Of a stretch of 64,000 nucleotides of DNA, positions 7,951 to 17,200 are shown one piece after another. Each line of letters opens with the position of its first letter. Position 1 is the first letter of the stretch. The DNA lies in NCBI RefSeq assembly GCF_006540305.1, contig NZ_BJOR01000001.1, forward strand, positions 5,518,001 to 5,582,000, given 5' to 3'. The notes below the pieces were generated by a model. It was not told the DNA's origin. It worked only from the letters and a program-made list of their open reading frames with translations, and did no database searches. The position numbers were made by a program, and so were the translations under genes. This stretch comes from Streptomyces sp. 6-11-2 (GTDB lineage Bacteria; Actinomycetota; Actinomycetes; Streptomycetales; Streptomycetaceae).

Positions 7951-8807
7951 ATGAACTCCGGACGCCGTACCGGCGCCGCGAACGGATCCACCGCCGCGTT
8001 CTCCACGCTGTTGAAGACGATGAACACGTTGCTGCGCGGGAACGGCGTGATGTTGTCGCCGGAGCCGTGCATGCAGTTGCAGTCGAACCACGTGGCCGAA
8101 CCGGCCCTGCCCGTGAACAGCTTGATGCCGTACTGCCCGGCCAGGGCGGTCAGCGCCTCGTCGGACGGCGTGCCCGCGTCCTGCATCTGAAGCGACTTCT
8201 TGTAGTTGTCCTCCGGTGTGGCCCCCGCACAGCCGAGGAACGTCCGGTGCGACCCCGGCATGATCATGAGGCCGCCGTTGGTGTCGTAGTTCTCGGTCAG
8301 CGCGATCGAGACGGACACCGTCCGCATGTTCGGCAGGCCGTCCTCGGCGTGCCAGGTCTCGAAGTCCGAGTGCCAGTAGAAGCCGCTGGCCCCGAAGCCC
8401 GGCTTGACGTTGATCCGCGACTGGTGGACGTAGACGTCCGAGCCGAGGATCTGCCGGGCCCGCCCGACGACGCGCTCGTCGCGCACCAGCCCGGCGAACA
8501 CCTCGCTGATGCGGTGCACCTCGAAGACCGAGCGGATCTCCTTGGACTTCGGCTCCACGACGGAGCGTTCGTCGGCCCGGATCGCCGGGTCGCCCACCAG
8601 CCGGTCCAGCTCCCGCCGGTAGACGGCGACCTCGTCCTCGGTGATCAGCTGGTCGACGGCGAGGAAGCCGTCGCGCTCGAACGACTGGAGGCCGGCGACG
8701 TCGAACGGTCCGGGCGTGTCGGGGGAGCCCCAGACGACCGGGTCCTGGCGGGGAGTGGTCACCTCGGTGGTGCCGCGGGTGGGGTACAGGTCGGTGACGT
8801 CGGTCAT
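7920..8807 (-). CDS. ectD: Ectoine 5-hydroxylase EctD
   Basis: 295 residues, the usual length. It is a non-haem Fe(II)/2-oxoglutarate dioxygenase that converts ectoine to 5-hydroxyectoine in the cytoplasm. The iron ligands are visible: His146 and Asp148 in YWHSDFETWHAEDGLPNMR, the EctD signature region, and His247 in CNCMHGSGDN. The 2-oxoglutarate-binding arginine lies in PFPRSNVFIVFN. It is the last gene of ectABCD, starting seven bases after ectC. Its final ten codons and the following terminator are duplicated twice downstream. The start ATG 8807 gives the standard N-terminus. Confidence 0.97.
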   Translation of the reverse strand: MTDVTDLYPTRGTTEVTTPRQDPVVWGSPDTPGPFDVAGLQSFERDGFLAVDQLITEDEVAVYRRELDRLVGDPAIRADERSVVEPKSKEIRSVFEVHRISEVFAGLVRDERVVGRARQILGSDVYVHQSRINVKPGFGASGFYWHSDFETWHAEDGLPNMRTVSVSIALTENYDTNGGLMIMPGSHRTFLGCAGATPEDNYKKSLQMQDAGTPSDEALTALAGQYGIKLFTGRAGSATWFDCNCMHGSGDNITPFPRSNVFIVFNSVENAAVDPFAAPVRRPEFIGARDFTPVR

Positions 8808-8814
8808 CGGGTGT

Positions 8815-9219
8815 TCACACCTCCTCGGGCTCGGTGAGCAGGGGGTAGACGCCGTTCTCGTCGTGGTCCTCCCGACCGGTGACGGGCGGGTTGAACACGC
8901 AGACGCAGCGGAAGTCCTCCTTGACGCGGAGCGTGTGCCGCTCGTGTCCGTCGAGGAGGTACATGGTCCCGGGCGTGATCGTGTAGGTCTTCCCGGTCTC
9001 GCGGTCGGTCAGCTCGGCCTCGCCCTCGACGCAGACGACGGCCTCGATGTGGTTCGCGTACCACATCGACGTCTCCGTACCCGCGTACAGGATCGTCTCG
9101 TGCACGGAGAAGCCGACCTTCTCCTTGGCGAGGACGATGCGCTTGCTCTCCCAGGTGCCGGACGCGGCCTTCACATGCCGGTCGGTGCCTTCGATGTCCT
9201 TGAACGAACGGACGATCAC
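8815..9219 (-). CDS. ectC: L-ectoine synthase EctC
   Basis: 134 residues, a single cupin domain of standard length. It cyclises N-gamma-acetyl-2,4-diaminobutyrate to ectoine. The N-terminus [16 protein letters not shown] and the cupin core [18 protein letters not shown] are characteristic. [12 protein letters not shown] carries the metal-binding histidine region, and [17 protein letters not shown] is the usual near-terminal motif. It sits between ectB (76-base gap) and ectD (7-base gap) in the operon. Ectoine is a compatible solute, so expression is expected to rise with salt or heat. Confidence 0.97.
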   Translation of the reverse strand: MIVRSFKDIEGTDRHVKAASGTWESKRIVLAKEKVGFSVHETILYAGTETSMWYANHIEAVVCVEGEAELTDRETGKTYTITPGTMYLLDGHERHTLRVKEDFRCVCVFNPPVTGREDHDENGVYPLLTEPEEV

Positions 9220-9295
9220 GGTGGTACGCGCCTCCTTGCGTCGTTGTTTCCGGTGTTCCGGTGTTGCGTTGTACTGGTGCTCTGCCGCTCGGTGG

Positions 9296-10567
9296 TCAGG
9301 CGGTCTCGCGGACCGCGCGGGCGAGGACGCTCATGCCCTCGTCCAGCTCCTCGGGGGTGATGGTCAGCGCCGGCAGCAGCTTGACGACCTCGCCCTGCGG
9401 GCCGGACGTCTCGACCAGCAGCCCGAGGTCGAAGGCGCGCCGCGCGATCCGCCCGGCCCGCTGCGGGTCGTGGAACTCCAGGCCCCACACCAGACCCCGG
9501 CCCCGGTACTCCTTGACGTCCGCGAGGTTCTCCTCGGTGATCGAGATCAGCCACTGCTCCAGCAGCTCCCCGCGGGCGCGGGTCTGCTTCTCCATCGCCG
9601 AGCCGTCCGTCCAGTAGGCCTCCAGGGCGGCCGTGGCCGTGACGAACGCCGGGTTGTTGCCGCGGAAGGTGCCGTTGTGCTCGCCCGGCTCCCACACGTC
9701 CAGCTCCGGCCGGAACAGGCACAGCGACATCGGCAGGCCGTAGCCGCTGATGGACTTGGAGACGGTGACGATGTCGGGCACGATGCCGGCCTCCTCGAAG
9801 GAGAAGAAGGCCCCGGTGCGCCCGCATCCCATCTGGATGTCGTCGACGATCAGCAGCATGTCCTGCCGCTCGCACAGCTCCTTGAGCGCGCGCAGCCACT
9901 CGGGCCGGGCGACGTTGATGCCGCCCTCGCCCTGCACCGTCTCGACGATCACGGCGGCCGGCTTGTTCAGACCGGAGCCCTGGTCCTCCAGGAGCCGCTC
10001 GAACCACAGGAAGTCCGGGACCTTGCCGTCGAAGTAGTTGTCGAACGGCATGGGTGTGCCGTGCACGAGCGGGATGCCGGCGCCGGCCCGCTTGAAGGCG
10101 TTCCCGGTGACGGCCAGGGAGCCCAGTGACATGCCGTGGAAAGCGTTGGTGAACGACACGATCGCCTCGCGCCCCTTGACCTTGCGGGCCAGCTTCAGCG
10201 CCGACTCCACGGCGTTGGTGCCGGTCGGGCCCGGGAACATCACCTTGTACGGCAGGTCACGCGGGCGCAGGACCAGGTTCTGGAAGGTCTGGAGGAACGT
10301 GCGCTTGGCGGCGGTCGACATGTCGAGCCCGTGGGTGACCCCGTCGCGCTCCAGGTAGTCGATCAACGCCCGTTTCAGCACGGGGTTGTTGTGGCCGTAG
10401 TTGAGCGAGCCAGCGCCCGCGAAGAAGTCGAGGTACTCGTGGCCGTCCTCGTCGTACATGCGGCTGCCGCGCGCGTGGTCGAAGACGGTCGGCCAGCCGC
10501 GGCAGTAGCTGCGCACCTCGGACTCCAGGGTCTCGAAGACGCTCAGGTCGGGCTGGGTGATGGTCAC
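9296..10567 (-). CDS. ectB: L-2,4-diaminobutyrate--2-oxoglutarate aminotransferase EctB
   Basis: 423 residues, class III aminotransferase of standard EctB length. It transaminates L-aspartate-4-semialdehyde to L-2,4-diaminobutyrate using glutamate. The N-terminal [17 protein letters not shown] is the EctB hallmark, followed by [15 protein letters not shown]. The PLP pocket includes [17 protein letters not shown], the aspartate in [19 protein letters not shown], and the Schiff-base lysine in [13 protein letters not shown]. It is the second gene of ectABCD, 87 bases after ectA. Confidence 0.97.
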   Translation of the reverse strand: MTITQPDLSVFETLESEVRSYCRGWPTVFDHARGSRMYDEDGHEYLDFFAGAGSLNYGHNNPVLKRALIDYLERDGVTHGLDMSTAAKRTFLQTFQNLVLRPRDLPYKVMFPGPTGTNAVESALKLARKVKGREAIVSFTNAFHGMSLGSLAVTGNAFKRAGAGIPLVHGTPMPFDNYFDGKVPDFLWFERLLEDQGSGLNKPAAVIVETVQGEGGINVARPEWLRALKELCERQDMLLIVDDIQMGCGRTGAFFSFEEAGIVPDIVTVSKSISGYGLPMSLCLFRPELDVWEPGEHNGTFRGNNPAFVTATAALEAYWTDGSAMEKQTRARGELLEQWLISITEENLADVKEYRGRGLVWGLEFHDPQRAGRIARRAFDLGLLVETSGPQGEVVKLLPALTITPEELDEGMSVLARAVRETA

Positions 10568-10654
10568 GACGAATCGCTCCTCGGTGTGGGGAGTGAGAGG
10601 GAGGCGGGGGGAGAGAGGTGGCCGGGCCCAAGAGACGGAGGGGCCGGAGGGCGG

Positions 10655-11194
10655 TCAGAAGGAGAGCGGACCGATCCGGTGGAGGACCTCCGGGTCGTGC
10701 GGTCCGTCCGGGAACTGCTCGGCCCCGAAAAGGACTTCGCGCTCGACCGCGGCGCCGTGCCGGGCGGCGTAGGAGGTGAAGAGCCGCTCGGAGGCGGCGT
10801 TGCCCGGGGTGATCGTGGTCTCCACGGAGGTGAGCCCGACCTCGGCGGCGACCCGGGCAGTGAGCGCGTCCAGCAGCCGGGCGGCCAGGCCCCGGCCGCG
10901 GTGGCCCGCGTCCACCGCCACCTGCCACACGAGCAGGGTGTACGGACGGTCGGGCCGCACGTATCCGGTGACGAAACCGACCGGCTCGCCGTCGGCGCCG
11001 CGCGCCACCGCGGACGTGGCGGCGAAGTCGCGGCACCAGAGGAGATAGCTGTACGAGGAGTTCACATCGAGCGTCCCGGATTCCTTCGCGAGTCGCCAGA
11101 GTGCGGCGCCGTCGGCGGGGGAGGGGCGCTCGATGCGGAGCGCCTCGGGCAATTCTGTGTGGGGGGAATGCAGGTCTGCTTGGGCGGCAGTCAT
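10655..11194 (-). CDS. ectA: L-2,4-diaminobutyrate N-acetyltransferase EctA
   Basis: 179 residues from ATG 11194. The frame stays open upstream for 51 codons, but that stretch (Cys- and His-rich, AT-richer) does not resemble EctA and overlaps the promoter region. It acetylates the gamma-amino group of diaminobutyrate. GNAT features are LRIERPSPADGAALWRLAKE, then LDVNSSYSYLLWCRDF (the EctA-specific segment), and the acetyl-CoA loop VDAGHRGRGLAARLL. TTITPGNAASERLF is the usual EctA motif for substrate and CoA contacts. It is the first gene of ectABCD. Confidence 0.96.
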   Translation of the reverse strand: MTAAQADLHSPHTELPEALRIERPSPADGAALWRLAKESGTLDVNSSYSYLLWCRDFAATSAVARGADGEPVGFVTGYVRPDRPYTLLVWQVAVDAGHRGRGLAARLLDALTARVAAEVGLTSVETTITPGNAASERLFTSYAARHGAAVEREVLFGAEQFPDGPHDPEVLHRIGPLSF

Positions 11195-11649
11195 GTGGAA
11201 TGAACTTACCGAGCAGAATTCAAAAATGCATCGCCCTCGAGCCTTACGTGAACTGTGCACATGTGTTATCGCGCGGGCGCCTGATCGCGCGAGAGGGTGG
11301 CGGTATGGGCAGGTTTGCCCGTTAATAATCGGGCAAAAGGGGTGCACCTGTGGACCGCATCACAGTCACGTAACGCTCCTGGGGGCCTTCGAATTGTGTC
11401 GCCGAGCGCTCATGAAATCTCTGCGTTTAGGCCCGAAGAAACGGGGCAGAAGAATGTGGGAAGCTGCCTGGAATTTAATTGCCGAATTATCTCGCGGAGA
11501 AACCCCGTCAACCCCGTCCGTCCGATTCTGGAGAATGCGGGCCCGCCGTTGTGCCGGCCGTTGTGCCGGGCATGGTCCGCAATGATGTCGCCATCATGTT
11601 CACGAACACCTCGGCATTCCGGCCGCCGGCCGGCCCGCCGCCCGCGCGC
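11195..11649 (-). promoter_or_regulatory. ect operon 5' region with an 8-bp palindrome
   Basis: This 455-base gap between ectA and the upstream aminotransferase is clearly AT-richer than its surroundings and holds no convincing gene. A perfect 8-bp inverted repeat, TTTGCCCG-TTAATAAT-CGGGCAAA, lies at 11314-11337, about 120 bases before ectA. With no T-tract on the ectA-sense side it looks more like an operator than a terminator. Another AT-rich block at 11470-11492 (GAATTTAATTGCCGAATTA) could contribute promoter elements. I could not assign -35/-10 boxes with confidence. The likely role is osmotic control of ectABCD. Confidence 0.4.
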
Positions 11650-12753
11650 CTACCGGCGCCAGGCCTCCGCGACCGCGTTCCTCGCGGCCGCGACGTCCAC
11701 GGTCGCGCCGAGGCCGGTCAGGGCGGCGCCCAGGGCCGTCAGGGAGGCCTCGACCACGTCCCGGGTCGCGTCGGCCCCGTAGTGGTTGACGCGGATCATC
11801 TCCTTGGCGAGCGGGCCGCCGCCCGCGGCCAGCGGGAGGGCGGGGTCGGCCGCCAGGGCGTGGGCCACCAGCTCGGAGGCGTCGATGTCCGACGGGGCCC
11901 GCAGAGTGGTGGCGACCGGGGCCGCCTCCAGGGCGTTGTGCACGTACGGCTCCAGGCCCCCGCCCAGGGCCGGCGCACCCGCGCGGGTCGCCGCGGCGGC
12001 ACGGGCGTGGCGGTCCATCACCGCGTCCAGGCCGGCCGCCTCGATGCGCTCCAGGCAGGCCTCGAGCGCCAGCATCTCCAACTGCGCGGGCGCGTGCAGC
12101 AGCGCCTTGCGGCCGCCGCCGATCCAGCGCTCCTTCCAGTCCAGCAGGGACAGGTAGGAGCGGCGCGGCGCCTGCGGGTTCGCCGCCATCCGGGCCCAGG
12201 CGCGCTCGCTGACCGACACCGCCGACACCCCGGCCGGCCCGCCCATCGCCTTCTGCGCCCCGATCACGCACAGGTCCACACCCCACGCGTCCGGCAGCAC
12301 CGGTTCCGCGCCGACCGAGGCCACGGCGTCCAGGTAGAACAGGGCGCCCTGCTCCGTCACGGCCTTGCCGATCTCCGCGACCGGATTCGTGTTGCCGGTC
12401 GCGGCCTCCGCGTGCACCAGCGACACGAAGTCGATCTCCGGGTGCTCGGCGAAAGCCTCCCTGACCTGGTCCGCCGTGACCGCAGTGTGGTACGGCACCG
12501 ACAGGTCGTACACCGTCGCGCCGCAGTCGCGCAGCCAGTTGCCGAACGTCTGCCCGTACGGCCCGGTGATCACGTTCAGCGCGGTCGTGCCGGGACCGGC
12601 GGTCCCCCTGATCGCGCCCTCCAGCGGAAGCAGCGCCTCGCCCTGCATGATCACGACATCCTGCTCGGTGCCCAGCAGCCGCGTCACCCGGTCCTCGATC
12701 GAGGCGAATCGGTCGGCGCTCAGCGGAGCGAGGTCCAGGAACGGGTTCGTCAC
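11650..12753 (-). CDS. Class V aminotransferase (alanine--glyoxylate aminotransferase-like)
   Basis: 367 residues. It is a fold-type I PLP enzyme of the small class V aminotransferase family that includes alanine-glyoxylate, serine-pyruvate and pyridoxamine-pyruvate aminotransferases. N-terminal features are GTEQDVVIMQGEALLPLEGA and ITGPYGQTFGNWLRD. The ring-stacking Asp lies in FYLDAVASVGAEPVLPD, and the Schiff-base lysine is in VIGAQKAMGGPAGVSAV. The C-terminal arginine region is MIRVNHYGADATRDVV. It is transcribed toward the ect operon but 455 bases upstream with its own context. A divergent amidohydrolase starts 127 bases away. The amino donor is not predictable. Confidence 0.85.
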   Translation of the reverse strand: MTNPFLDLAPLSADRFASIEDRVTRLLGTEQDVVIMQGEALLPLEGAIRGTAGPGTTALNVITGPYGQTFGNWLRDCGATVYDLSVPYHTAVTADQVREAFAEHPEIDFVSLVHAEAATGNTNPVAEIGKAVTEQGALFYLDAVASVGAEPVLPDAWGVDLCVIGAQKAMGGPAGVSAVSVSERAWARMAANPQAPRRSYLSLLDWKERWIGGGRKALLHAPAQLEMLALEACLERIEAAGLDAVMDRHARAAAATRAGAPALGGGLEPYVHNALEAAPVATTLRAPSDIDASELVAHALAADPALPLAAGGGPLAKEMIRVNHYGADATRDVVEASLTALGAALTGLGATVDVAAARNAVAEAWRR

Positions 12754-12880
12754 GGCGGTGCTCTCTTCGTACGGGCGAGGGTGAACGCGTCGAGCGTAGT
12801 CGGCGGGTCTGCCCCGCTTTCACCCGGCGACCCCGGACCGGGTGGTCCGTTGCGGGCACCGGCTCATTAAGGTGCGGTGC

Positions 12881-13978
12881 ATGAGCGATCGCGCGGTGCT
12901 GCACGTGAAGGGTCGGGTGCTCGTCGGCCCGGACGAGGACCAGGTCCGGGACGAGTTGTGGGTGGTCGGCGGCCGGATCTCCTACGACCGTCCCGCCGGC
13001 GCCACCGACGTGACGACCGTCGAGGGCTGGGTGCTGCCCGGCCTGGTCGACGCGCACTGCCACGTCGGCCTCGACGAGCACGGACCGGTGCCCGACGACG
13101 TCTCGGAGAAGCAGGCTCTCACCGACCGCGAGGCCGGCACCCTCCTCCTCCGGGACGCGGGCTCGCCCTCGGACACCCGCTGGATCGACGAGCGCGAGGA
13201 CCTGCCGAAGATCATCCGTGCGGGCCGCCACATCGCCCGCACCCGCCGCTACATCCGCAACTACGCCTGGGAGATCGAGCCGGAGGACCTGGTCGCCCAC
13301 GTCGCCCAGGAGGCCCGGCGCGGTGACGGCTGGGTCAAGCTGGTCGGCGACTGGATCGACCGCGACCTCGGCGACCTGTCGGCCTGCTGGCCGCGCGAGG
13401 CGGCCGAGGCGGCGATAGCGGAGGCCCACCGCCTGGGCGCGCGCGTGACGGCCCACTGCTTCGCGGAGGACTCCCTGCGCGACCTGGTCGAGGCGGGCAT
13501 CGACTGCGTCGAGCACGCCACGGGCTTGACCGAGGACCTGATCCCGCTGTTCGCCGAACGCGGCGTCGCGATCGTCCCGACCCTCGTCAACATCGCGACC
13601 TTCCCCCGCCTCGCCGACGGCGGCGAGGCCAGGTTCCCGCGCTGGTCGGCCCATATGCGCCGGCTGCACGAACGCCGCTACGACACGGTCCGGGCCGCCT
13701 ACGACGCCGGCATCCCGGTCTACGTCGGCACCGACGCCGGCGGCTCCCTGCCCCACGGCCTGGCGGCCGCCGAGGTCGCCGAACTGGTCACGGCCGGCAT
13801 CCCGCCGCTCGAAGCCCTCTCGGCGACGACCTGGGCCGCCCGGACCTGGCTGGGCCGCCCCGGCCTCGACGAGGGCGCCCCCGCCGACCTCGTGGTCTAC
13901 GCCGAGGACCCGCGCGCGGACGTGCGCGTACTGGCGGCACCGCGGCGGGTGGTCCTGAACGGCAAGGTGGTCGGCTGA
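12881..13978 (+). CDS. Metal-dependent amidohydrolase (imidazolonepropionase-like)
   Basis: 365 residues from ATG 12881, with AAGGTG 7-12 bases upstream. It is a TIM-barrel amidohydrolase with a small N-terminal beta-sandwich (VLVGPDEDQV). The metal-ligand series is complete: HxH in LPGLVDAHCHVGLDE, a candidate bridging lysine in DGWVKLVGDW, histidines in ARVTAHCFAED and DCVEHATGL, and the catalytic aspartate in YVGTDAGGSLPHG. The C-terminal ADLVVYAEDPRADV strand closes the sandwich. Relatives hydrolyse cyclic or dipeptide amides, including prolidase-like activity. The substrate cannot be told from the sequence. A very strong terminator follows. Confidence 0.85.
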   Translation: MSDRAVLHVKGRVLVGPDEDQVRDELWVVGGRISYDRPAGATDVTTVEGWVLPGLVDAHCHVGLDEHGPVPDDVSEKQALTDREAGTLLLRDAGSPSDTRWIDEREDLPKIIRAGRHIARTRRYIRNYAWEIEPEDLVAHVAQEARRGDGWVKLVGDWIDRDLGDLSACWPREAAEAAIAEAHRLGARVTAHCFAEDSLRDLVEAGIDCVEHATGLTEDLIPLFAERGVAIVPTLVNIATFPRLADGGEARFPRWSAHMRRLHERRYDTVRAAYDAGIPVYVGTDAGGSLPHGLAAAEVAELVTAGIPPLEALSATTWAARTWLGRPGLDEGAPADLVVYAEDPRADVRVLAAPRRVVLNGKVVG

Positions 13979-14012
13979 GGGTCAAGGGGCCCGTCCCTCG
14001 CGGCCGACTTGT

Positions 14013-14055
14013 AAACCCCATCCGATCTGCGGAGACGTGATCGGATGGGGTTTTT
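14013..14055 (+). terminator. Rho-independent terminator after the amidohydrolase
   Basis: A perfect 15-bp stem (AAACCCCATCCGATC at 14013-14027 with 14039-14053) has an 11-base loop and ends in TTTTTC. It is one of the few canonical T-tract terminators in the window. The matching A-run on the left may let it work in both directions. Confidence 0.93.
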
Positions 14056-14227
14056 CGTGCGCGCGAGGACACGTGGACTCGCTCAAGCGAGGACACGGTT
14101 TGATCACAGGATCTTCACAGGTTTCGAAGTCTGTCCCCTTTCGATGCATAGGCCCCTTGTCGTGTCTCTGTATGTTCAAGTCGATCAAGGTTATTGACCA
14201 TGACTTGTCAAAGGGGGCACCAAGAAA

Positions 14228-17200
14228 ATGAAGGAAGAGTCATCTCCGCAGTGGGGACGGCACCCGTTACCGTCTCGCACACGCCTGAGACGCACAGCCC
14301 TGGTGGCGGTGCTGGCGCTGTCGGTGGGGCTGGTCGAGGCGGGAACGGCAGTCGCCAAGCCGGTCTCGACCACCGCGGAGCAGCCGAAGCCGCTGGGTCC
14401 GGCGGAGGCGGAGGACGCGGCGTCGGCGCTGTTGACGGCGCGGCTGCAGGACCGGCGGATCGAGGTCACGGGAGAGCGGACCGACTCCACCACGACGTGG
14501 GCGAACCCGGACGGAACCACGACGGTGGACTCCTACACCGGACCGATCCGTGTGCGGGACGAGCACGGCACCTGGCGGCCGGTGGACACCACGCTGGTCG
14601 CCGGCGGCGGGGTGGTGGCGCCGAAGATGGCGGCCGCCGATGTGACGCTCTCGGACGGCGGGACGGACCAGACGCTGGTTCAGGTCGGGCGCGGGAAGCA
14701 CGCGCTGGGCGTCGCCTGGGAGGGCAAGCTCCCCAAGCCCCGGCTGAACGGCTCGACCGCGACGTACCCGGGCGCGGTGAAGGGCGGCGACCTGGTCGTC
14801 ACGGCCCTGAAGGAGGGCTTCACGCACAATGTTGTGCTGCGTGAACGCCCGGACGAGCCAGTGGAGTACCGGCTTCCGGTCGATGCCACAGGGCTGCGCC
14901 TCAAGGAGACCGCCGACAAGCGGCTGGTCTGGGAGGACGCCAAGGGCGAGGCGAGGGCCGGCGCGCCGGCGCCGGTCATGTGGGACTCCTCGCACGACAA
15001 GGCCTCCGGGGAGCCCGAACACCTGGCGCCGGTCGACGTGGACATCGTCGACGCCGAGGACGGCAAGGGGCAGGTGCTGGTGCTCAAGCCCAGCGCCGCG
15101 TTCCTGTCGGATCCCGACGTGACGTATCCGGTGACGATCGACCCGACCGACTCGCTGATGGGTCCGACGACCGACACCTGGGTGCAGTACAAGGACTACC
15201 TCACCTCGCAGCGTGGCTCGACCGAACTGAAGGCGGGCACGTACGACGGCAGCGAGAAGGCCCGGTCCTTCCTGAAGTTCAACGTCTCGAAGTACACGGG
15301 CAAGCACGTTCTCGATGCCAAGCTGCGGTTGTACTCGTACTACTCGTCGACGTGCAGCACGTCGAACTCGGGCATCGAGGTGCGCCGAATCACCACCGAC
15401 TGGGATCCGTCGGCGATCACGTGGTCGGCACAGCCGTCCACGACGGCGACCGGTGCGGTGGTCGTCAAGGACGCCAAGGGCTACAACTCGTCCTGTCCCG
15501 CCGGGTACAGCACGTGGAACGTCAGCTCCCTCGCGCAGTCGTGGGCGGACGGACAGCCCAACTACGGCCTGCGGATGGCAGCGGTCACCGAGACCGACCC
15601 CCTCACCTGGCGCCGCTACCGGTCGGCGAACTACGTCAACGGCTCCCATGACCCGACCTCCGAGCCGTCGCTGACCGTGCAGTACAACACCAAGCCGGGC
15701 ACGCCGACCGCGCTGTCCCCGCTGACCGGGGCAGCCACCAACAGCTCGAGACCAACGCTGTCGGCCAAGTCGACGGACGCCGACGGCAACACCGTCACGC
15801 TGAGCTTCGAACTCTGGAAGTCGGACGGCACCGCGGCCCTGCAGTCCGGCAAGTCGGTGGCGGTGGCGTCCGGGGCAACGGCGACATGGACACCCGGCAC
15901 CGCGCTGGCCGAAGGCTCGTACAAGTGGCGGGCGATGGCCTCCGACGGCACGGACTCCAGCGCCTGGTCGTCGTTCCAGACGTTCACCGTGGACACAACC
16001 AAGCCGGGCGCGCCGTACGTCTCGTCCACGGACTACCCGCAGGACGGCAAGTGGCACGGCGGCGCCGGAACCTCTGGCAAGTTCACCTTTACCCCGGCCG
16101 CCGGCACCACTGACCTGGCCGGGTACGTGTACTCGCTGGACGGCGCCGCGGCGCAGACGGTGACGGCCACCGGCTCGACCGCGGTCACGCTCACCCCGGC
16201 CGCGGACGGTCACCGCGCCCTGCGGGTGCAGGCCAAGGACAAGGCCGGCAACGTATCCACGGCCGTCACCTACGACTTCCTCGTCGGCCAGGGTGCCATG
16301 GTGCAGCCCGCCGAGGGCGCCGTCAGCGCCCGCCGGGTGAAGCTGGAGGTCGACGCGCAGCCCAAGTACACGCGGGTCACCTTCCAGTGGCGGCGCGGTC
16401 CGGGGGCGTCCGTCTACGACGTTCCGCTGGCGAACCTGACCAAGGCCGACAACACCCCGTTCACGGCGCAGAAGACGCCGCTGTCCGCCATGGGCCCGCA
16501 CGCCAACTGGTCCGTGCTGGAAACCCTCGGCCAGATCGGCGGCGTGGTCCAGGTACGGGCGCAGCTCTATACGGACAACGACGCGGATGCCGCGTACATC
16601 AGCGAGTGGCGGGGCTTCACCGTCGACCCGAACGCCGACGGCGCCGCCTCCGAGGAGGTCGGCCCCGGCTCGGTGAACCTGCTCACCGGTGACTACTCCG
16701 TCGGCGTGACCGACGCCGACGAGTTCGGCCTGTCCTCCACCCGCACCGCCTCCTCCCGCGGCACCGACCGCGGCTGGATGCCGCAGGGTGAGCGGCTGAC
16801 CGCCAACCAGCAGGACATATCCACCGACACCAGCGGCTTCACCGCCACCACGGCGACCCTCAGCCGTGTCACCAACCTCGGCCAGGACGGCTCCACCGAC
16901 TCGCTGAAGGTCCTCCCGACATCCAGCACGAGCGCCGACACCTACGCGTCGGTCGGCGGCGACAGCGGAGCGCTGCGACTCGGCATGAAGCCGGGCAAGA
17001 CCTACCGCTTCTCCGTCTGGGCCTACGTCCCGTCGGCGACCGGCCTGTCTCCGCAGCACACCAACGGCCTGCGGCTGTATGCCGCCTTCGCCACGCCGTC
17101 GGGCACCGTGACGAAGACCTCGCGGAAGGTGCCGTACACCGACGCCTGGGCGGAACTGACGCTGGACTTCACCGTCCCGGCCGACGCCACCTCCGCCTAC

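Noticed and set aside
11600..13756. A 718-codon minus-strand frame spanning the second aminotransferase and amidohydrolase
   Set aside because: Both true genes are supported by active-site motifs in other frames; the long frame is repetitive Arg/Gly text.
14056..14227. A phage attachment site or tRNA as insertion point of the RHS island
   Set aside because: No tRNA-like cloverleaf or direct repeat flanking the island was found by eye.
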